64,000 nt of DNA, taken from NCBI GenBank assembly GCA_944472135.2, contig OX235262.1, positions 54,284,440-54,348,439 of the forward strand. The letters run 5' to 3'. Positions 1 through 11,227 of the stretch are shown here, piece after piece. Within the stretch, counting starts at the first letter, position 1, and each line of letters starts with the position of its first letter. Under the pieces are notes generated by a model that was not told the origin of the DNA, did no database searches, and worked only from the letters and a program-made list of their open reading frames with translations. Made by a program: the position numbers and the translations under genes. This stretch comes from Trichobilharzia regenti (lineage: Eukaryota; Platyhelminthes; Trematoda; Strigeidida; Schistosomatidae).

Positions 1-1790
1 GTCACTAACTGAGGTTACTAAAGCTGTCACCAATCTGAAACTAGGCAAAGCAGCGGGACCTGATGGAATGACTCCAGAGGTATTTAAGTACGGTGGAGAC
101 AGCTTACTGTCCGGATTAACTGAGGTACTAGGCAGCGTTTGGGAATCAGAAGAAGTCCCATCGGGTTGGTGTAAGTCACTGATTATCCCCATATACAAGA
201 AGGGAGACAAGTCTTCCTGTGATAATCACAGAGGGATTAGCTTGACTAATATAGTATCTAAAGTCTTAGGCTCAATAATCATGCGTAGACTGAGTGGTGC
301 TCGGGAAGCACAAACACGAGAGAGCCAGGCAGGCTTTAGACCAGGAAGAGGGTGTATTGATCATATCTTCACCCTCCGACAGATTCTAGAACATAGGCAT
401 TCCTACCGGCGTCCAACAGTCATTATATTTCTTGACCTAAAGGCAGCATTCGACTCTGTCGATCGGGAAGTTCTCTGGAGATGCTTGGCTGTAAAGGGAA
501 TTCCGAGAAAATATATTGCACTGATTAAGGCACTCTATTCGTACTCATACAGCCAGGTGAGGGCTTACGGCGAGCTGTCATCTGAACTGATGACGACCAG
601 TGGTGTCCGTCAAGGATGCCCATTATCTCCTTTTCTATTCAACTTCATCATAGATGTGTTAATGGACTTAACCCTAGGTGACTTCAGCGATTCAGGGATT
701 GACTTGCTACCTGGGAATAATCTCGTTGACTTGGAATATGCAGACGATATAGTCCTTCTAGGCGAAGACGCTGACGAAATGCAGAGTCTTCTAAACACCT
801 TGAACAGCAATCTACGAATGTTTGGCATGCGATTCGCTCCCGCCAAATGCAAGATGATGTTACAGGACTGGACTACATCGACGCCTAGTTTAAAAATAGG
901 AAGTGAAGTGGTAGAGCACGTTGACCGCTTCACTTATTTGGGAAGTACCATCAGCCCCAACGGGCTGATCTCTGACGAAATCTCAGCACGAATACAAGGG
1001 GCTCGTTTCGCATTTGTTAGTTTACGCCGACTCTGGCGTAGACGAGATGTTCGACTATCGACCAAAGGGCGGGTGTACTGCTCATCAGTCCGCTCCGTCC
1101 TCCTTTATGGTTGTGAGACCTGGCCACTGAGAGTGGAAGACATGAAAAGACTAGCTGTCTTTGATCATAGGTGCCTGCGTTCTATTTCCCGTGTAAAGTG
1201 GCATAATAAGGTGAGCAACATGGAGGTTAGGCGTAGAGTTCTAGGTAAACAGGGGAAATCAATCGACGAAGTCGTGAAGCTACATCGACTGAGATGGTTA
1301 GGACATGTGTTACGTATGCCAAGCCATCGCCTCCCTCGACGAGCAATGTTAGCGGATATAGGGTCAGGCTGGAAAAAAGCTAGCGGCGGTCAAACAAAAA
1401 CTTGGCATCAGTCAATGAAATCCACAACAGTTGGTCTAAGCCACGTAGGAAGGTGTAGACTTCCAGGCTGGGGTCCTCGGGACGGTAAAAATCTATGGTT
1501 GGAAACAATTGGTGACATGGCTCAAAATCGTTCTCAGTGGCGCAGATGCATCCACTCCCTGTGACTTATGATCTCCAATGAAACTGTTTTGTATTTCTTT
1601 ATTACTCCTTTGTCTCACACCTCTGCTCACTGTTTCTATTTGCTTTTCTTGTACTTTCTTCTCTTGCTTCGCGTGCTACACGGAATGTGGCGACTTGAAC
1701 TTCCGCACATTTGTGCAAAGTTCTATGTCGAAAACAGACAGACAGACAGACTGCTTTGTCATAAAAGTAGCATTTATGATACCCAGCGAT
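1..1790 (+). mobile_element. RTE-clade non-LTR retrotransposon, 3' part
   Basis: The 3' part of an RTE-type LINE, cut off at its 5' side by the window edge. It comprises an open RT reading frame ending at 1564 and a T-rich 3' region that includes a short (gaca)n run near 1737-1750. A decayed relative with the same 3' region lies at about 43080-43950, which supports treating the sequence beyond the stop codon as element 3' UTR. The exact 3' end is not certain. I place it near 1790, where a second, more decayed RTE-like sequence begins. Confidence 0.8.
2..1564 (+). CDS. RTE reverse transcriptase (5' end outside window)
   Basis: Reverse transcriptase of an RTE-clade retrotransposon, expected to copy element RNA into DNA at a nicked chromosomal site. 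The frame is open from base 2, so the upstream endonuclease domain lies outside the window. RT signatures appear in order: KAAGPDGMTPE (fingers), NHRGISLTN, QAGFRPGRGCIDH, FLDLKAAFDSVD (motif A with catalytic Asp), SGVRQGCPLSPFLFN (motif B), and EYADDIVLL (motif C, catalytic YADD near 737-748). The C-terminal part holds YLGSTIS and the LLYGCETW-type segment typical of RTE and BovB-like proteins. No internal stop is seen, so this copy is either young or still selected. The RTE assignment is confident; a link to schistosome SR2-type elements is inference. Confidence 0.88.
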   Translation, partial: SLTEVTKAVTNLKLGKAAGPDGMTPEVFKYGGDSLLSGLTEVLGSVWESEEVPSGWCKSLIIPIYKKGDKSSCDNHRGISLTNIVSKVLGSIIMRRLSGAREAQTRESQAGFRPGRGCIDHIFTLRQILEHRHSYRRPTVIIFLDLKAAFDSVDREVLWRCLAVKGIPRKYIALIKALYSYSYSQVRAYGELSSELMTTSGVRQGCPLSPFLFNFIIDVLMDLTLGDFSDSGIDLLPGNNLVDLEYADDIVLLGEDADEMQSLLNTLNSNLRMFGMRFAPAKCKMMLQDWTTSTPSLKIGSEVVEHVDRFTYLGSTISPNGLISDEISARIQGARFAFVSLRRLWRRRDVRLSTKGRVYCSSVRSVLLYGCETWPLRVEDMKRLAVFDHRCLRSISRVKWHNKVSNMEVRRRVLGKQGKSIDEVVKLHRLRWLGHVLRMPSHRLPRRAMLADIGSGWKKASGGQTKTWHQSMKSTTVGLSHVGRCRLPGWGPRDGKNLWLETIGDMAQNRSQWRRCIHSL

Positions 1791-1794
1791 GATT

Positions 1795-2350
1795 GCAGAA
1801 GGTTCGGAAGAAAGGATAGGTACCTAACGACTGGAAGACAAGCTAGATACCTTATCAAACTACCAAAGAGGCCGAATTACACCTCTGCAAAAAATGGTGT
1901 GGAACAATGCTCATGTTCACGCCAAGTAAAACACTAAGTCACGTCATTCTGGAGAGAATGAAGGTTTCACTGGATGCAGAACTGCACCACCAACCGGAAC
2001 AAACTGGATTTAGGAAAGGCAAATAATGTGCTGATCAACTTCAACCCTACACATCGCCATCGAAGAAAACACATAGAATAGCAGTCAAACCTCTACCTCA
2101 AATTCATCGAATTTGAAAAGGCCTTTAACAGACAACGTTGGGTGAGAAGCAATTTGGAAACTACTTCAACACCAAGACGTAGTGCTCAAGCCTTTATCAA
2201 CCTCATTCAACAGAAGGCTATATGATAATGTCGTGTTAGGTGATCAACAACGCGAAACTCAGCGAGGCGCTTGAAGTGCATACAGCTGTAAGACAATGCT
2301 GCTTGCCTATTATCACTGGTGATATTCCTAATTGTGGTGGACTGAATTAT
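1795..2350 (+). pseudogene. Decayed RTE-type RT of a different subfamily
   Basis: A broken RT relic directly downstream of the first RTE copy. Reading across frames gives LIKLPK near 1850, SKTLSHVILERMKVSL at about 1930-1960, EQTGFRKGK followed by an in-frame TAA and CADQ at about 2000-2035, and FIEFEKAFN at about 2103-2130. These match the order of fingers, the GFRKGKSCADQ block and motif A in RTE proteins. Stops and at least two frameshifts make it non-coding. Its residues differ from the neighbour (GFRKGK against GFRPGRG), so it is a different subfamily and not a duplicated piece of the same element. Confidence 0.65.
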
Positions 2351-5300
2351 GCGTCAGACTGTTGTTCCCACTCGGAACCCCAAAAAATGATAGTAAAATA
2401 ATGACATCCAGAGAGTAAATGCATTTAAATATTGTCGTCGCTAAGACATCTTTGTTGTGTTAGTGATACTATCTGGCTGTTCAAACTTAAGGAGATGAAA
2501 GGGGGCTAAAAAACGCCATCAACTAGCAGGAAGTTCACCACCTAAGCCCACGAGATACATCTTCACAATCTACTCTGAGGTTACTACCTGGGTTCAGAAC
2601 CTGGAGGCGGGTAACAATAAGCTTAGACCAGTTAAGAGTAGCTGCGCATATTTCAGAATGAACGTCAAATACTAAATACAAAAACTGTTTACCGAGACAA
2701 TCCCGTAGTTCGGCCTTAAGCATGCATTTATCTGGGATCTAGTTAACCAGGTTGCGCAAGGGTTGATGAAAAAGTTGAAATAAGTGAAGCGGAATTCGAA
2801 CCACGGACAGTCGTAGGGAAAGTGTAAAATCTCTAGTGTTTTGCATGTTAAGTTGTTAATCTATTCTTAAAAAGAATTATAAGGGAAGTGTACACTTGGC
2901 TTTGCTAGACCCAGAAAGGAACGTGCTTTTTGTCTGTTTTCAAGACAAGCAAAGAAATGTAGTCGCCGAGACCCACAGGGAACGTGTGGTCCTGGAAATG
3001 ATAGCCAAAAACCCAACATCTACCACACTCATCTCTTCAATTAAAGGCACCATCGACAGTACAACAAAATTCAAATTAATTAATTCACATCTACAGCACT
3101 GTTCTCCCGTCACGACTATTTTAGGCACTTTACAAAAAGTAATGATAGTTCCAGAATCACCAAAACCTAAAGTGTTTAGCTAGAGTACCTAAGTACTTAG
3201 AGGATAACTACCTAACATAGCCAGATATGCTAACATACAATTAACAGATGAGAGACATCTTAATGAAAAAAACATAGGTATTGATGCAATTGACTAACCA
3301 CAAATCTTTAAAGGAGCCTGAAGTTCCAGTAAAATGGGTTGTGATAAGAATATTTGTCTGGAAGTTACGCAGAGATACCGGACTTCCTCTTCCTTCATGT
3401 TAACCGTAGTCCCAGGCCTAGACGTCCGGACTGAACTATAAATGCAAATCCAATTCAAAAATTACCTTCCAGAAGTCTGCTGATAAACTCATCTATGTCT
3501 AATTCCGAAGTCATAAATAGGGAAATGCAATTGACAGAAACACGTTTGAATCTCAGAGAATCCCGCTAACTAGGGTCATTACACGATTGATATGATTAAA
3601 AGAAAAGGATATGTTGTGGAGTTGAGTGAAGATTTATGTGAACTATGAGAACATGTATGTATAACTATCCGAGGGAAAATTTTAAAAAATTTCCCTCCAC
3701 TAATTTTTCATTATTAAGAACAAAACTTTCGATATACACCTAACAGGCATTTGATAAAATACTCGGAAATGCACAAATCTGAGGAATTGGTGAATAGGGA
3801 TTTCACGAGCACTAAACAGATCAGGAATGTGTTACGATTTCATTATCAACCCAATTTTCTGAATTTCAGAATATTAGATTATGTCAGATGTATGATGTCC
3901 AGTTACTCAGCACTGAAAGGCTAAGAAGGCATCTCCCCCCCCTAATACCTGAGAGTTTCGAGTCTCCGGGAACATCTGGATAATGGTTTTACTTGGCTAA
4001 GAGCACAACAATCGGTATTAGAAATGCCTCGAAATCACCTATACTGAGACTATTTTCATAACAGGTCTCTTTCTCAAAGTGTCTGTTCTGACAGAGAAGT
4101 GAGTAAACGAATTTCGGTAGGAGTAAATAAGTCCTAAAAATGTGTAGATTAGCCTTGGCCTCTGATTGCTGAGGTGAGCAAGGCACCACTAACTTAATCC
4201 ACATATGTAGAATGGTGCTTGTTGCGTCTAATAATACACCTTCAGTCACTGAAGTTGCACTCTATATACCATTTTGCATCTTGTGTAAATTAGACACTTT
4301 GTGATCCATGAGACAGCCGTAAATTTCTTGTTTGAATGTACTTCTTTGTAGACCAAGAGTCATTTGTGTCCAACCACTCTGTTTTTTGTATCTGGTGAAG
4401 AACGACCTCATACTTAGCGATCTGTACCGTGTTTACCTAAAAATATGTTTAGTAAGACAATAATCTTGCACTTCTTCATAAGTTTGTTGTCAATATTATT
4501 CGATTTGGAACAGTTTCGTTTCGCTTTATAATCGGTTGAAAATTGCTAGCCCTTCTTTTCAATAGGTTGTGGCTCACCGTGAATATTTGCACGCATACAC
4601 GTACGATGGCGCCACTCCATCTTTTCTTGCCTTGGTGTTTTCGTCTTGTCTCTTCCACTCTGTGCTGTCAACACACGCGTTTCTTGGAGTCCGTAGTACA
4701 GCCATACTAGCCAGATAAGTTCTAAAAATCCTTCCTCCTAATGGCCTTAACATTTATATTCTGTTTAAACATATTGCTCAGTAGGGCATTCTGCTAAATA
4801 ACTGAGTCTCTTGATTTTTGTCTGGTTATCATTGCATACAAGTCAGGTAGTGACAGTAGGATCATTACGTTTAGAAAGGCGAGAATAAGTGTAATGTAGT
4901 AATTAGCACAACTATCTACCCTGTGAAGTAATTTTCGCAGTGATTGTAATGACGCTATTTAATCTCAAGATGAAGAAATAGCTGAATACGTGTTGCAGAT
5001 AGACTGTATATTAAGGCAATTTGTGAGTACCGATCAGTGAGGACCTGAAGTAAGTGAGCAGGTCTAAATGAAACCTCGAAAAACAATATTCCAGATGACG
5101 GCGTTTATTTTAGGTGGTTATTTTATGGACAGTAGTAACTCGATACCACCGGGAGAAGCAATTCTGTCACTCATGGAAAATTTATATCGGTTCACTTTAT
5201 GCTAGATATTGCGCTGAAGATGTTTTGCTGTAGGACGACGAAAGCCCCACAACTAAACCAACCAGCTTAGAGAACAATGCCAATTGTAACTCAATACTTG

Positions 5301-5854
5301 TTTATCTTTACACCGTGTGCAGTTGTACCCAACATTTATCTTAGGTACAGTACAGTATATCACTGAGTTGCTCCACTCGCTTCTATTAGGAACTTCCATA
5401 CTGAAGAGTGTAGTCTCCGAACCCTCTTATATTCAGGTCAGGGACTTTCCTGGTAACAGGCTACAGGCCAGTCTATCAGTAGGTGAAATAAATTAATCTT
5501 GCATTTATATGTACTCAGTCTGACAACTATACAGACAACTTGCATAAGAGATTAATTCCGCAACTAAAATGATGGAGATGATATGTAGATAATGAGGATG
5601 GTTTTAATTTTCTTTTTATGTCGACCAAGATATGCAACAAACACTATTTTTGATTTGATTATGTTTTCTGGGCATAATGAATATTGCGTGAATGGGTGCA
5701 CTTGGAGAATTAACTATCGCTGATTAACTACATGATAGTGTTTTTACAATCATGTCTGCACTATTACTTCAATGGTACACATAATCTCGGGGTAAGAAAA
5801 TGCCTATGTGATTTATGAACCAGTACGCAGGCTGATATTATTATGTGCTTTGTA
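2351..5854. other. Anonymous AT-rich DNA, no recognised gene
   Basis: No coding region or repeat is recognised in this 3.5-kb stretch. A 95-codon frame at 2896-3183 has no motif I know and the look of chance. Pieces resembling a tRNA B box (near 2792 and 3947) have no matching A box at the right distance. A C-run lies at about 3934-3941. Confidence 0.5.
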
Positions 5855-5908
5855 TTGCTGATGACCGAAAGCTGGAGTCTCTCATGTACCAAAAACTTTG
5901 AGAATCAA
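5855..5908 (+). repeat. Relic of a family-A 3' tail
   Basis: The stretch resembles the A-family terminal hairpins at 10211-10252 (reverse strand): GCTGATGACC, then a short loop, CTGGAGTCTCTCATGTAC and a second stem TCTCA/TGAGA. It appears to be an isolated, decayed 3' end of a CR1-like element in plus orientation, just upstream of an orphan reading frame. Confidence 0.45.
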
Positions 5909-6272
5909 TGCTATAAATGAAATTCGAAACATACTTGGCCGCTTCCCTTATACCAATCCAGAGAGGCTTAAAAGAAGCGCTGCAAGAGTGTTTCGTTGTG
6001 ACTTACATACTGACACGCGGTCAACCACCAGCTTGTTAAGTTTCTACTTGGGAAAGTTAACAACTTTTCGGGTCTGGCGAGGCTTTGCAGTCACATTGGC
6101 TCTAGCCAAGCTTTTTTTCAGCTACTATTAGCCGACTACGTAGACACATCCACATCCTACGCCTATCTTCTGAAGCTGTTCAATGGTTTGAAAAACTTAA
6201 GCGTTTGTCGAATGAGGAAAAGCTATTATACAAATCACTGAGTGAGTGTATCAGTTACAGTTAACAACTTGT
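5908..6272 (+). pseudogene. Unrecognised exon-like ORF with a T-run frameshift
   Basis: I do not recognise this protein. The first frame (ending at about 6131) carries blocks such as NPERLKRSAARVFRCDL and FRVWRGFAVTLALAK. It stops just after a run of seven T at about 6113-6119. Dropping one T keeps the reading open into a second frame with SRLRRHIHILRLSSEAVQWF and EKLKRLSNEEKLLYKSLSE, ending at TAA near 6270. The combined piece, about 120 residues, is basic, looks helical and does not resemble any retroelement here. It could be a host exon (the T-run plus CAG also resembles a 3' splice site), a processed pseudogene, or chance. A sequencing indel in the T-run is possible. Confidence 0.35.
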
Positions 6273-7537
6273 CGTGCCTTTCCTCTAGCCTACCTGAATT
6301 GGTGGAATGGAGCAGCTAGTGACAGCTTGAATTTCTTCGTGTGGTTGGTTTTATGGGTTTTTGTACCAGGGGATCCGCGCAATTATATGTGATGTTACGT
6401 GTGGCCATTTTGTACGTTTTCCACCGATTGGAATATCTTTTGTGGTTTTCCGCTAAGCTACGTGCCAAGTAACCTCAAAGTAGCTTTCATTCTCACTTAA
6501 TTCCTCACAAGCGCATCTTTAAATTCTCAGCTGCAGTCCCATATTTATCGAGGCATTCAAAAAAGAATTTCGAATGTCCTGTGTGTTTAGTGTCAAATTA
6601 ACTGGTAATAAGAAATTCACTGATGCGCATATGTCAGCCACGTCTCGTAAACCGTTAATGCCCAGCTCTTGCTACGCTCGGGCTCACGCTGTTCCTTGAA
6701 GTTTCTCAGAAACGCTTAGTAATAACGGACGCAAAAACCAAAACACCAATTGGCGACTCGAGGATTCTTTATTGTAACACCAACATATAAACAATGTTAC
6801 AACTAAGGTCTGTGAACAAATATTACAATAATGAATCACAATATTACTTCTGACATTTGTCTCCTGACTTCTTTCTGAACAGCGACTGATGAGACGATGA
6901 CTATCCTATTGATGCCTTCGCGAAAATTGGGGAAGTTGGTTTTGAGCAAACAACCAAGAATTGGTCGTTCAATCTTCAACTACATTGACAGCATATTTTT
7001 CGAAGGCCAAAAAGATCGTCAGTGCATAAGTAGAACTGATCGCTACGAAAATCCTTCTGCAAAGTCTAGACGGAGTGGTTGCTCTGTAGCACACAGTGCT
7101 GAATTAGGTATAAAAACGAGTACTCACCTAGGCTTTCTGTATTCCTCGATCACCAACTACTTACTGAGAGATTCTACAACTTACAGAACGTTATTTGTCA
7201 TGTAGAAACTCTACATCAGCATCCTCTTAAAGGCAATTTTCCACAGAACCATGGTTTGATATGACTGTCTTCTTGGTCCGAGTCCTAGGTTTTTCACTAG
7301 ATGTATTTGTTCTGCTCGTTTATCCTAAACTTCATTTCAATTTAATCGGTGAAACTATCGGGCATAGCGTTATCTTGAGTCCTGAACTCCCTCTGAAACA
7401 TGAGAAAACAATGTTTCTGCAGATATCACTGAGGGTCGCTTATTAATTACTCCAAGGTTTATTTTCCGTGTTCTCTACAGTGGTAAGGCTGGCTCAAGCT
7501 AATCCTCATTTTCCACTACAAGTTAACTAATCCGCTG
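6273..7537. other. Anonymous DNA, no recognised gene
   Basis: Nothing in this stretch could be assigned. A 102-codon frame at 6897-7205 and a 61-codon frame at 7261-7446 have no motif I recognise and may be chance frames. An AT-rich stretch at about 6770-6850 has ACA/TGT-rich ends but no clear partner repeat in the window. Confidence 0.4.
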
Positions 7538-7834
7538 TTGCAGTCCCCCTGGTTGATACTTAGATCTGTCTCCACAATCAGTTACAATCTTAGAAATCAT
7601 GTCAATCCACTTGCTACAACACACTGTCAGACTCACATGCAGGCCAATTTCCTCTTAAATAAGTTTTCAGTCATTTGGAATGTACGTAAACACAGTCCCT
7701 GTTTTCATCACTTCATTCACCAGCCTCTTCCAGATCGACACTGCTCTCCGCCATCTAACATCCATACATTTTTCACCGCACGTAGAGGTACTTATTCCAC
7801 TAAATGTATGAGTAACAATATACTTCGTTTATAA
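7538..7834 (+). pseudogene. RT C-terminal fragment of family A
   Basis: The frame carries SYNLRNHVNPLATTHCQ and FLLNKFSVIWN. These correspond to the intact A2 ORF2 segments SYNLRNHHNLAAMEHCQ and FFLNKFSVIWN near its C terminus. The RLPANVRD segment that follows in A2 is partly lost here, probably through a small deletion, and the remainder drifts out of frame. No catalytic motif is present, so it cannot encode an active enzyme. Confidence 0.75.
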
Positions 7835-9017
7835 ATGTTAACTGTACTGGAAGGACATACTAAACAATGTATAAATGTTGGCTCATTCACGAAGTATAAA
7901 ACCCAGTAAAACAAAACTAGTCGGTGTGTCAATAAAATTCATGGTTTCTTTATAAATTGAATGTGTATGTATACATACGGATACATCTGTACATAATTCC
8001 TTGAGGTCTACTCGTGCTCCTATGGGGTCTATTGTCTTGTGTCTCCTTTTTTCACCATTTTAGCCGACAGTAGTCCTAGTTCCTATCTGAGAGCCTCCGA
8101 AATTATAGGTCCATTTAATGTATTAGCTCAAATACTACACCTGTTGTTTTTGCCTATATTTATAATTTTAGATAAAACATTAACGATTAAGATACTTACC
8201 CTCAAACAGACAAGAAGTTTCGTTTGTAAAACTTCTACCCAACACAATAAGTGGAATAAAATGGACATAAACCGACAACATGAAAAAGATATAACTCACC
8301 ACAACATCACATGGACAGATGTGCGCTCGTCGGACATCATATATGCCTCACCAACTACAACCCAACATTCCTGATATAATGTGATGAACTTATATCCGTA
8401 ATGTTGCTGAGCAGTCAATATCCACAACTCCTGTCGGAACAACTAAAATTCAAAAACCTTCCTCACGAGAAGTAAATACCCACAAGCAGTAGAAATCCAT
8501 TAATTAATGCGTCTAAAGCTTATGTATTTTACTCCCAACAATGACGTTGCAGATCAAATGAGATAAACATATCACTGATTTCAAAATAACACATCAATGA
8601 ACTATAATTCAAGGACTCTGCACACAACAACGTATTGTACGAAAATTGACTTCAAGCTTTATTCTTTTTCCCAGGCACTTATAATCCATCCACCAAAGAC
8701 CTGGTTTTTTTTTGTTAATGCGAAGACAATACTTCTTTAATTCCTGATGTGTTGCACTCACTGACAATCTAGCGGATTTTTCCAACTATGCACAGAAATG
8801 ATTGTACATAAGTGAAAAGTATGTTTTATACTATTGGGATTAACATTTATCAAGTGTATGTATAATCTCCAGTGTACATGTTAAACACATTTTGCTGTCG
8901 ATTGTAAAATGTGACTGAATAATATGGTTCTATTTCTGTAACAATTTGATGATGCCTGTAAACTGGCGTCCCTCATGTACTGTATCATGGGAATAAATTT
9001 ATTTATTTATTTATTTC
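7538..9017 (+). mobile_element. 5'-truncated, decayed family-A CR1-like element (A4)
   Basis: The copy begins inside the RT C-terminal region and runs through an A-like 3' UTR of about 1.2 kb to a terminal hairpin and an (ATTT)n tail at 8995-9017. The UTR has the internal hairpin CCAGG/CCTGG (8671-8675 with 8700-8704), the box GTTAATGCGAAGACAATA just after it, and the terminal ATGCC/GGCGT hairpin (8952-8956 with 8965-8969). The same order occurs in A1 and A2, so orientation and 3' end are well supported. Confidence 0.72.
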
Positions 9018-9597
9018 ACCTACTTCTACTGAAGTTATTGCAACACAAATCTCAAAGGTTAATATCATAAAATGAGGGAGGGTGGGGCATGCTGATCAGC
9101 AGGTGTCGCAGTAGCTTTAAATATGAATCGCTGTAATGCAAAGGACAGCAGCATGCATTTTTGCGACTGAAGATTTTAAAATGTGTTAAAGTCCATTCTC
9201 AAAAACATTAATGATTGTCTGCATCTGAATAACACATAGTGCCTCAGCCTCCGCCATCTACGATTTTGCCCAGTCTCTCCAAGATGCGCAATCCCACGGG
9301 CGACGTACAGATTCGTGAGACGTCTTAAAAACCATGTTAAACTTAGTCATACCTATGAACGCCACTCCCGGCCAAAAACTTACTTCTATATTTCATAATA
9401 GTTCCTGACGCCGATATAATCCAGAAGTTAATATGTTTCCTGGCCTTTATTAAGTTAATACCCACTCCTTTCATTCAAATTCTTAGCTTCTTTAGTGTAT
9501 GGTCCTGCAGAAGTAAAAACATGGTATTTGATTAAAACTACATTCTCATCAAAACTAGCGTGGTTTTGACAGGAAAATCGATATTGCTGGCAATGTA
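9018..9597. other. Anonymous DNA with one G-rich repeat module
   Basis: Non-coding. At 9072-9140 it holds a diverged copy of the G-rich module (GGGAGGGTGG followed by GCTGATCAGC) that also occurs at 30766-30860 (inverted), 32738-32850 and 52383-52450. Nothing else was recognised before the 5' end of element B1. Confidence 0.5.
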
Positions 9598-9689
9598 CCG
9601 GCGGCCTGCTTAAATCTTGGGCTACCAAAATTTCCATCCTACATATTGCATCTATTTCATCGGATTTATTTTGTTTTAATTATTCAATT

Positions 9690-10190
9690 ATGTATCCAAG
9701 TCGCATTACTTACTCTCGCGATTATTTAAAATGTCTTCAACCCGTTGATTTACGAGTATATAATAACGTTAATAAAAAGCATCATGGAGGTTGGTAGAGA
9801 TCACTAAAGTGTACTCCAGTGCATCAGATGACTGTTCCTGTGATTATGAGCACAAATTGCGGGTCATTATCGAACAAGATTAACTACTTGCATTCTCCAT
9901 TATACTCAAATGTATTTTGTAATACTGGTGTAATCACTCTTCAAGAAACTTGGCTCCATGATTCATATGACGATAATTTAGTCTCCTTAAGTGGGTTCAC
10001 AATCTACAGACGAGACCGATGCAGCTCAAAGAAGAAGAGAGGTGGTGGTGTTGCCACTTTTATTAATTCTCAGTGGTCTACTGCCAACAACGTCTGCTTC
10101 AAATTCTCAAATGACAATAGTGACTGTATAACTGTAAAATGTCGACCTAAACACTTACCCAAGTACAGCTTCATTTTTGTCACAAATATA
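9690..10190 (+). pseudogene. B1 endonuclease, N-terminal part
   Basis: The N-terminal half of the apurinic-like endonuclease of family B, which would nick target DNA. The frame opens at ATG 9690 with SRITYSRDYL, meets a TAG at 9795-9797 where B2 and B5 read Gln, and continues with STNCGSLSNKI, LQETWLHDSYDD (catalytic Glu region), YRRDRCSSKKKRGGGVATF and VKCRPKHLPKY. It breaks at FVTNI, where A1 is inserted, and the next codons (YITPCC) are found at 15251. B1 is the only copy whose upstream leader is in the same frame as the endonuclease. Confidence 0.8.
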
Positions 10191-10196
10191 ATAATA

Positions 10197-10520
10197 ATAA
10201 TAATAATAGTATATTCTCATTTTGTACATGAGAGACGCCAGTTTACAGGCATCATCAATATGATAAATTACATATACGATTAGCAATCGTAATTAATAAT
10301 AATGTTTTAATAAAGTACACATTTTTTCCTACTTGTGTAGGACACACCAAATATACAGGCATGGATAAGCATTAATTAAATTTCATAAATTCGGTTTATG
10401 GTTAAGTTACATGGTTGCTGGCGTTTTTGTTTTAATAATAATTATAATAATGTATATTCTCATATAAACATATAAATTTACATGAAAATGCATGCCATTT
10501 TTTTAGGTCTGTGGGAACAA
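10197..10520 (-). other. A1 3' UTR end: three tail modules with paired stems
   Basis: On the minus strand, three successive hairpin-plus-AT modules end this element. The terminal one has stem 1 ATGCC/GGCGT (plus-strand 10248-10252 with 10235-10239) and stem 2 TCTCAT/ATGAGA (10228-10233 with 10215-10220), followed by (TTA)n. The middle one near 10320-10365 has CATGCC/GGTGTG and CCTAC/GTAGG. The inner one near 10440-10500 has an ATTTTCAT-type stem with ATGAGAAT. Such structures are candidate RT-recognition sites; the pairing is read by eye. Confidence 0.7.
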
Positions 10521-11227
10521 TATGATAACCAGTCATTCAATGGAGCACATCATGAAATATAGGAATATTGACTTCGCATTAACAAAAAAACCCAAGTAAG
10601 TTTTGGATGGATTAAAAATACTTGGGAAAAAATAAAGCTTGAAGTAATTCCTCAATATAACCTGGGTGTGTACAAATCCGAATCTCATTTTTGATTTGAT
10701 TTATATCCAAATTGGGTAATAAGGAAGCTATTTTTACAGATACGATCAGTTATGTTATAAGCTACAATCGTGACGTTGTATTACAAATTGATACTTTTCC
10801 ATTGGTATAAGAGTATATTCCACAAATGTAATCCAGGTTGCGTCGTGGAGAAAGTTAATTCGTTATTAACCAGGCAACTGAAAGATACGGGACCAATAAT
10901 GTTTGCAGATCATTTGTCATTGTAAATGGTCAAATATCCACATTATTCATTCTCATTCAAAAAGTCAAATGGAAGCTGAAATGGTGAGAGAAAAAAGAAG
11001 ACAAACAACAGCAACGCAAAAGAAAGCAACGGGAGTCCTTAAGGAGTGATTAATAAATATATACATATATATTCTGTTTAGTAACTGTGGTTATTTTGGT
11101 ACACAAACTAACTAGTCCCGTTATGCTAACTTTTATATTATGTGTGAACTAATATTACTGTCCTGTGTAGAAATGTTAATCATCTAGTTCCAATAATATT
11201 AAAATTTATAATTGTAGTTTGCTGTAA

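Noticed and set aside
2896..3183. 95-codon plus-strand frame
   Set aside because: No motif, a competing frame on the other strand, and nothing similar elsewhere in the window.
3940..3975. B-box-like sequence that could mark a tRNA-derived repeat
   Set aside because: No A box at the right distance on either strand.
5850..5905. CTGATGA followed by GAAA, resembling a hammerhead ribozyme core
   Set aside because: There is no stem II between the two boxes and no matching third strand. The stretch aligns better with the A-family 3' tail. I looked for hammerheads because schistosome satellites and some retroelements carry them; the 144-bp unit has none.
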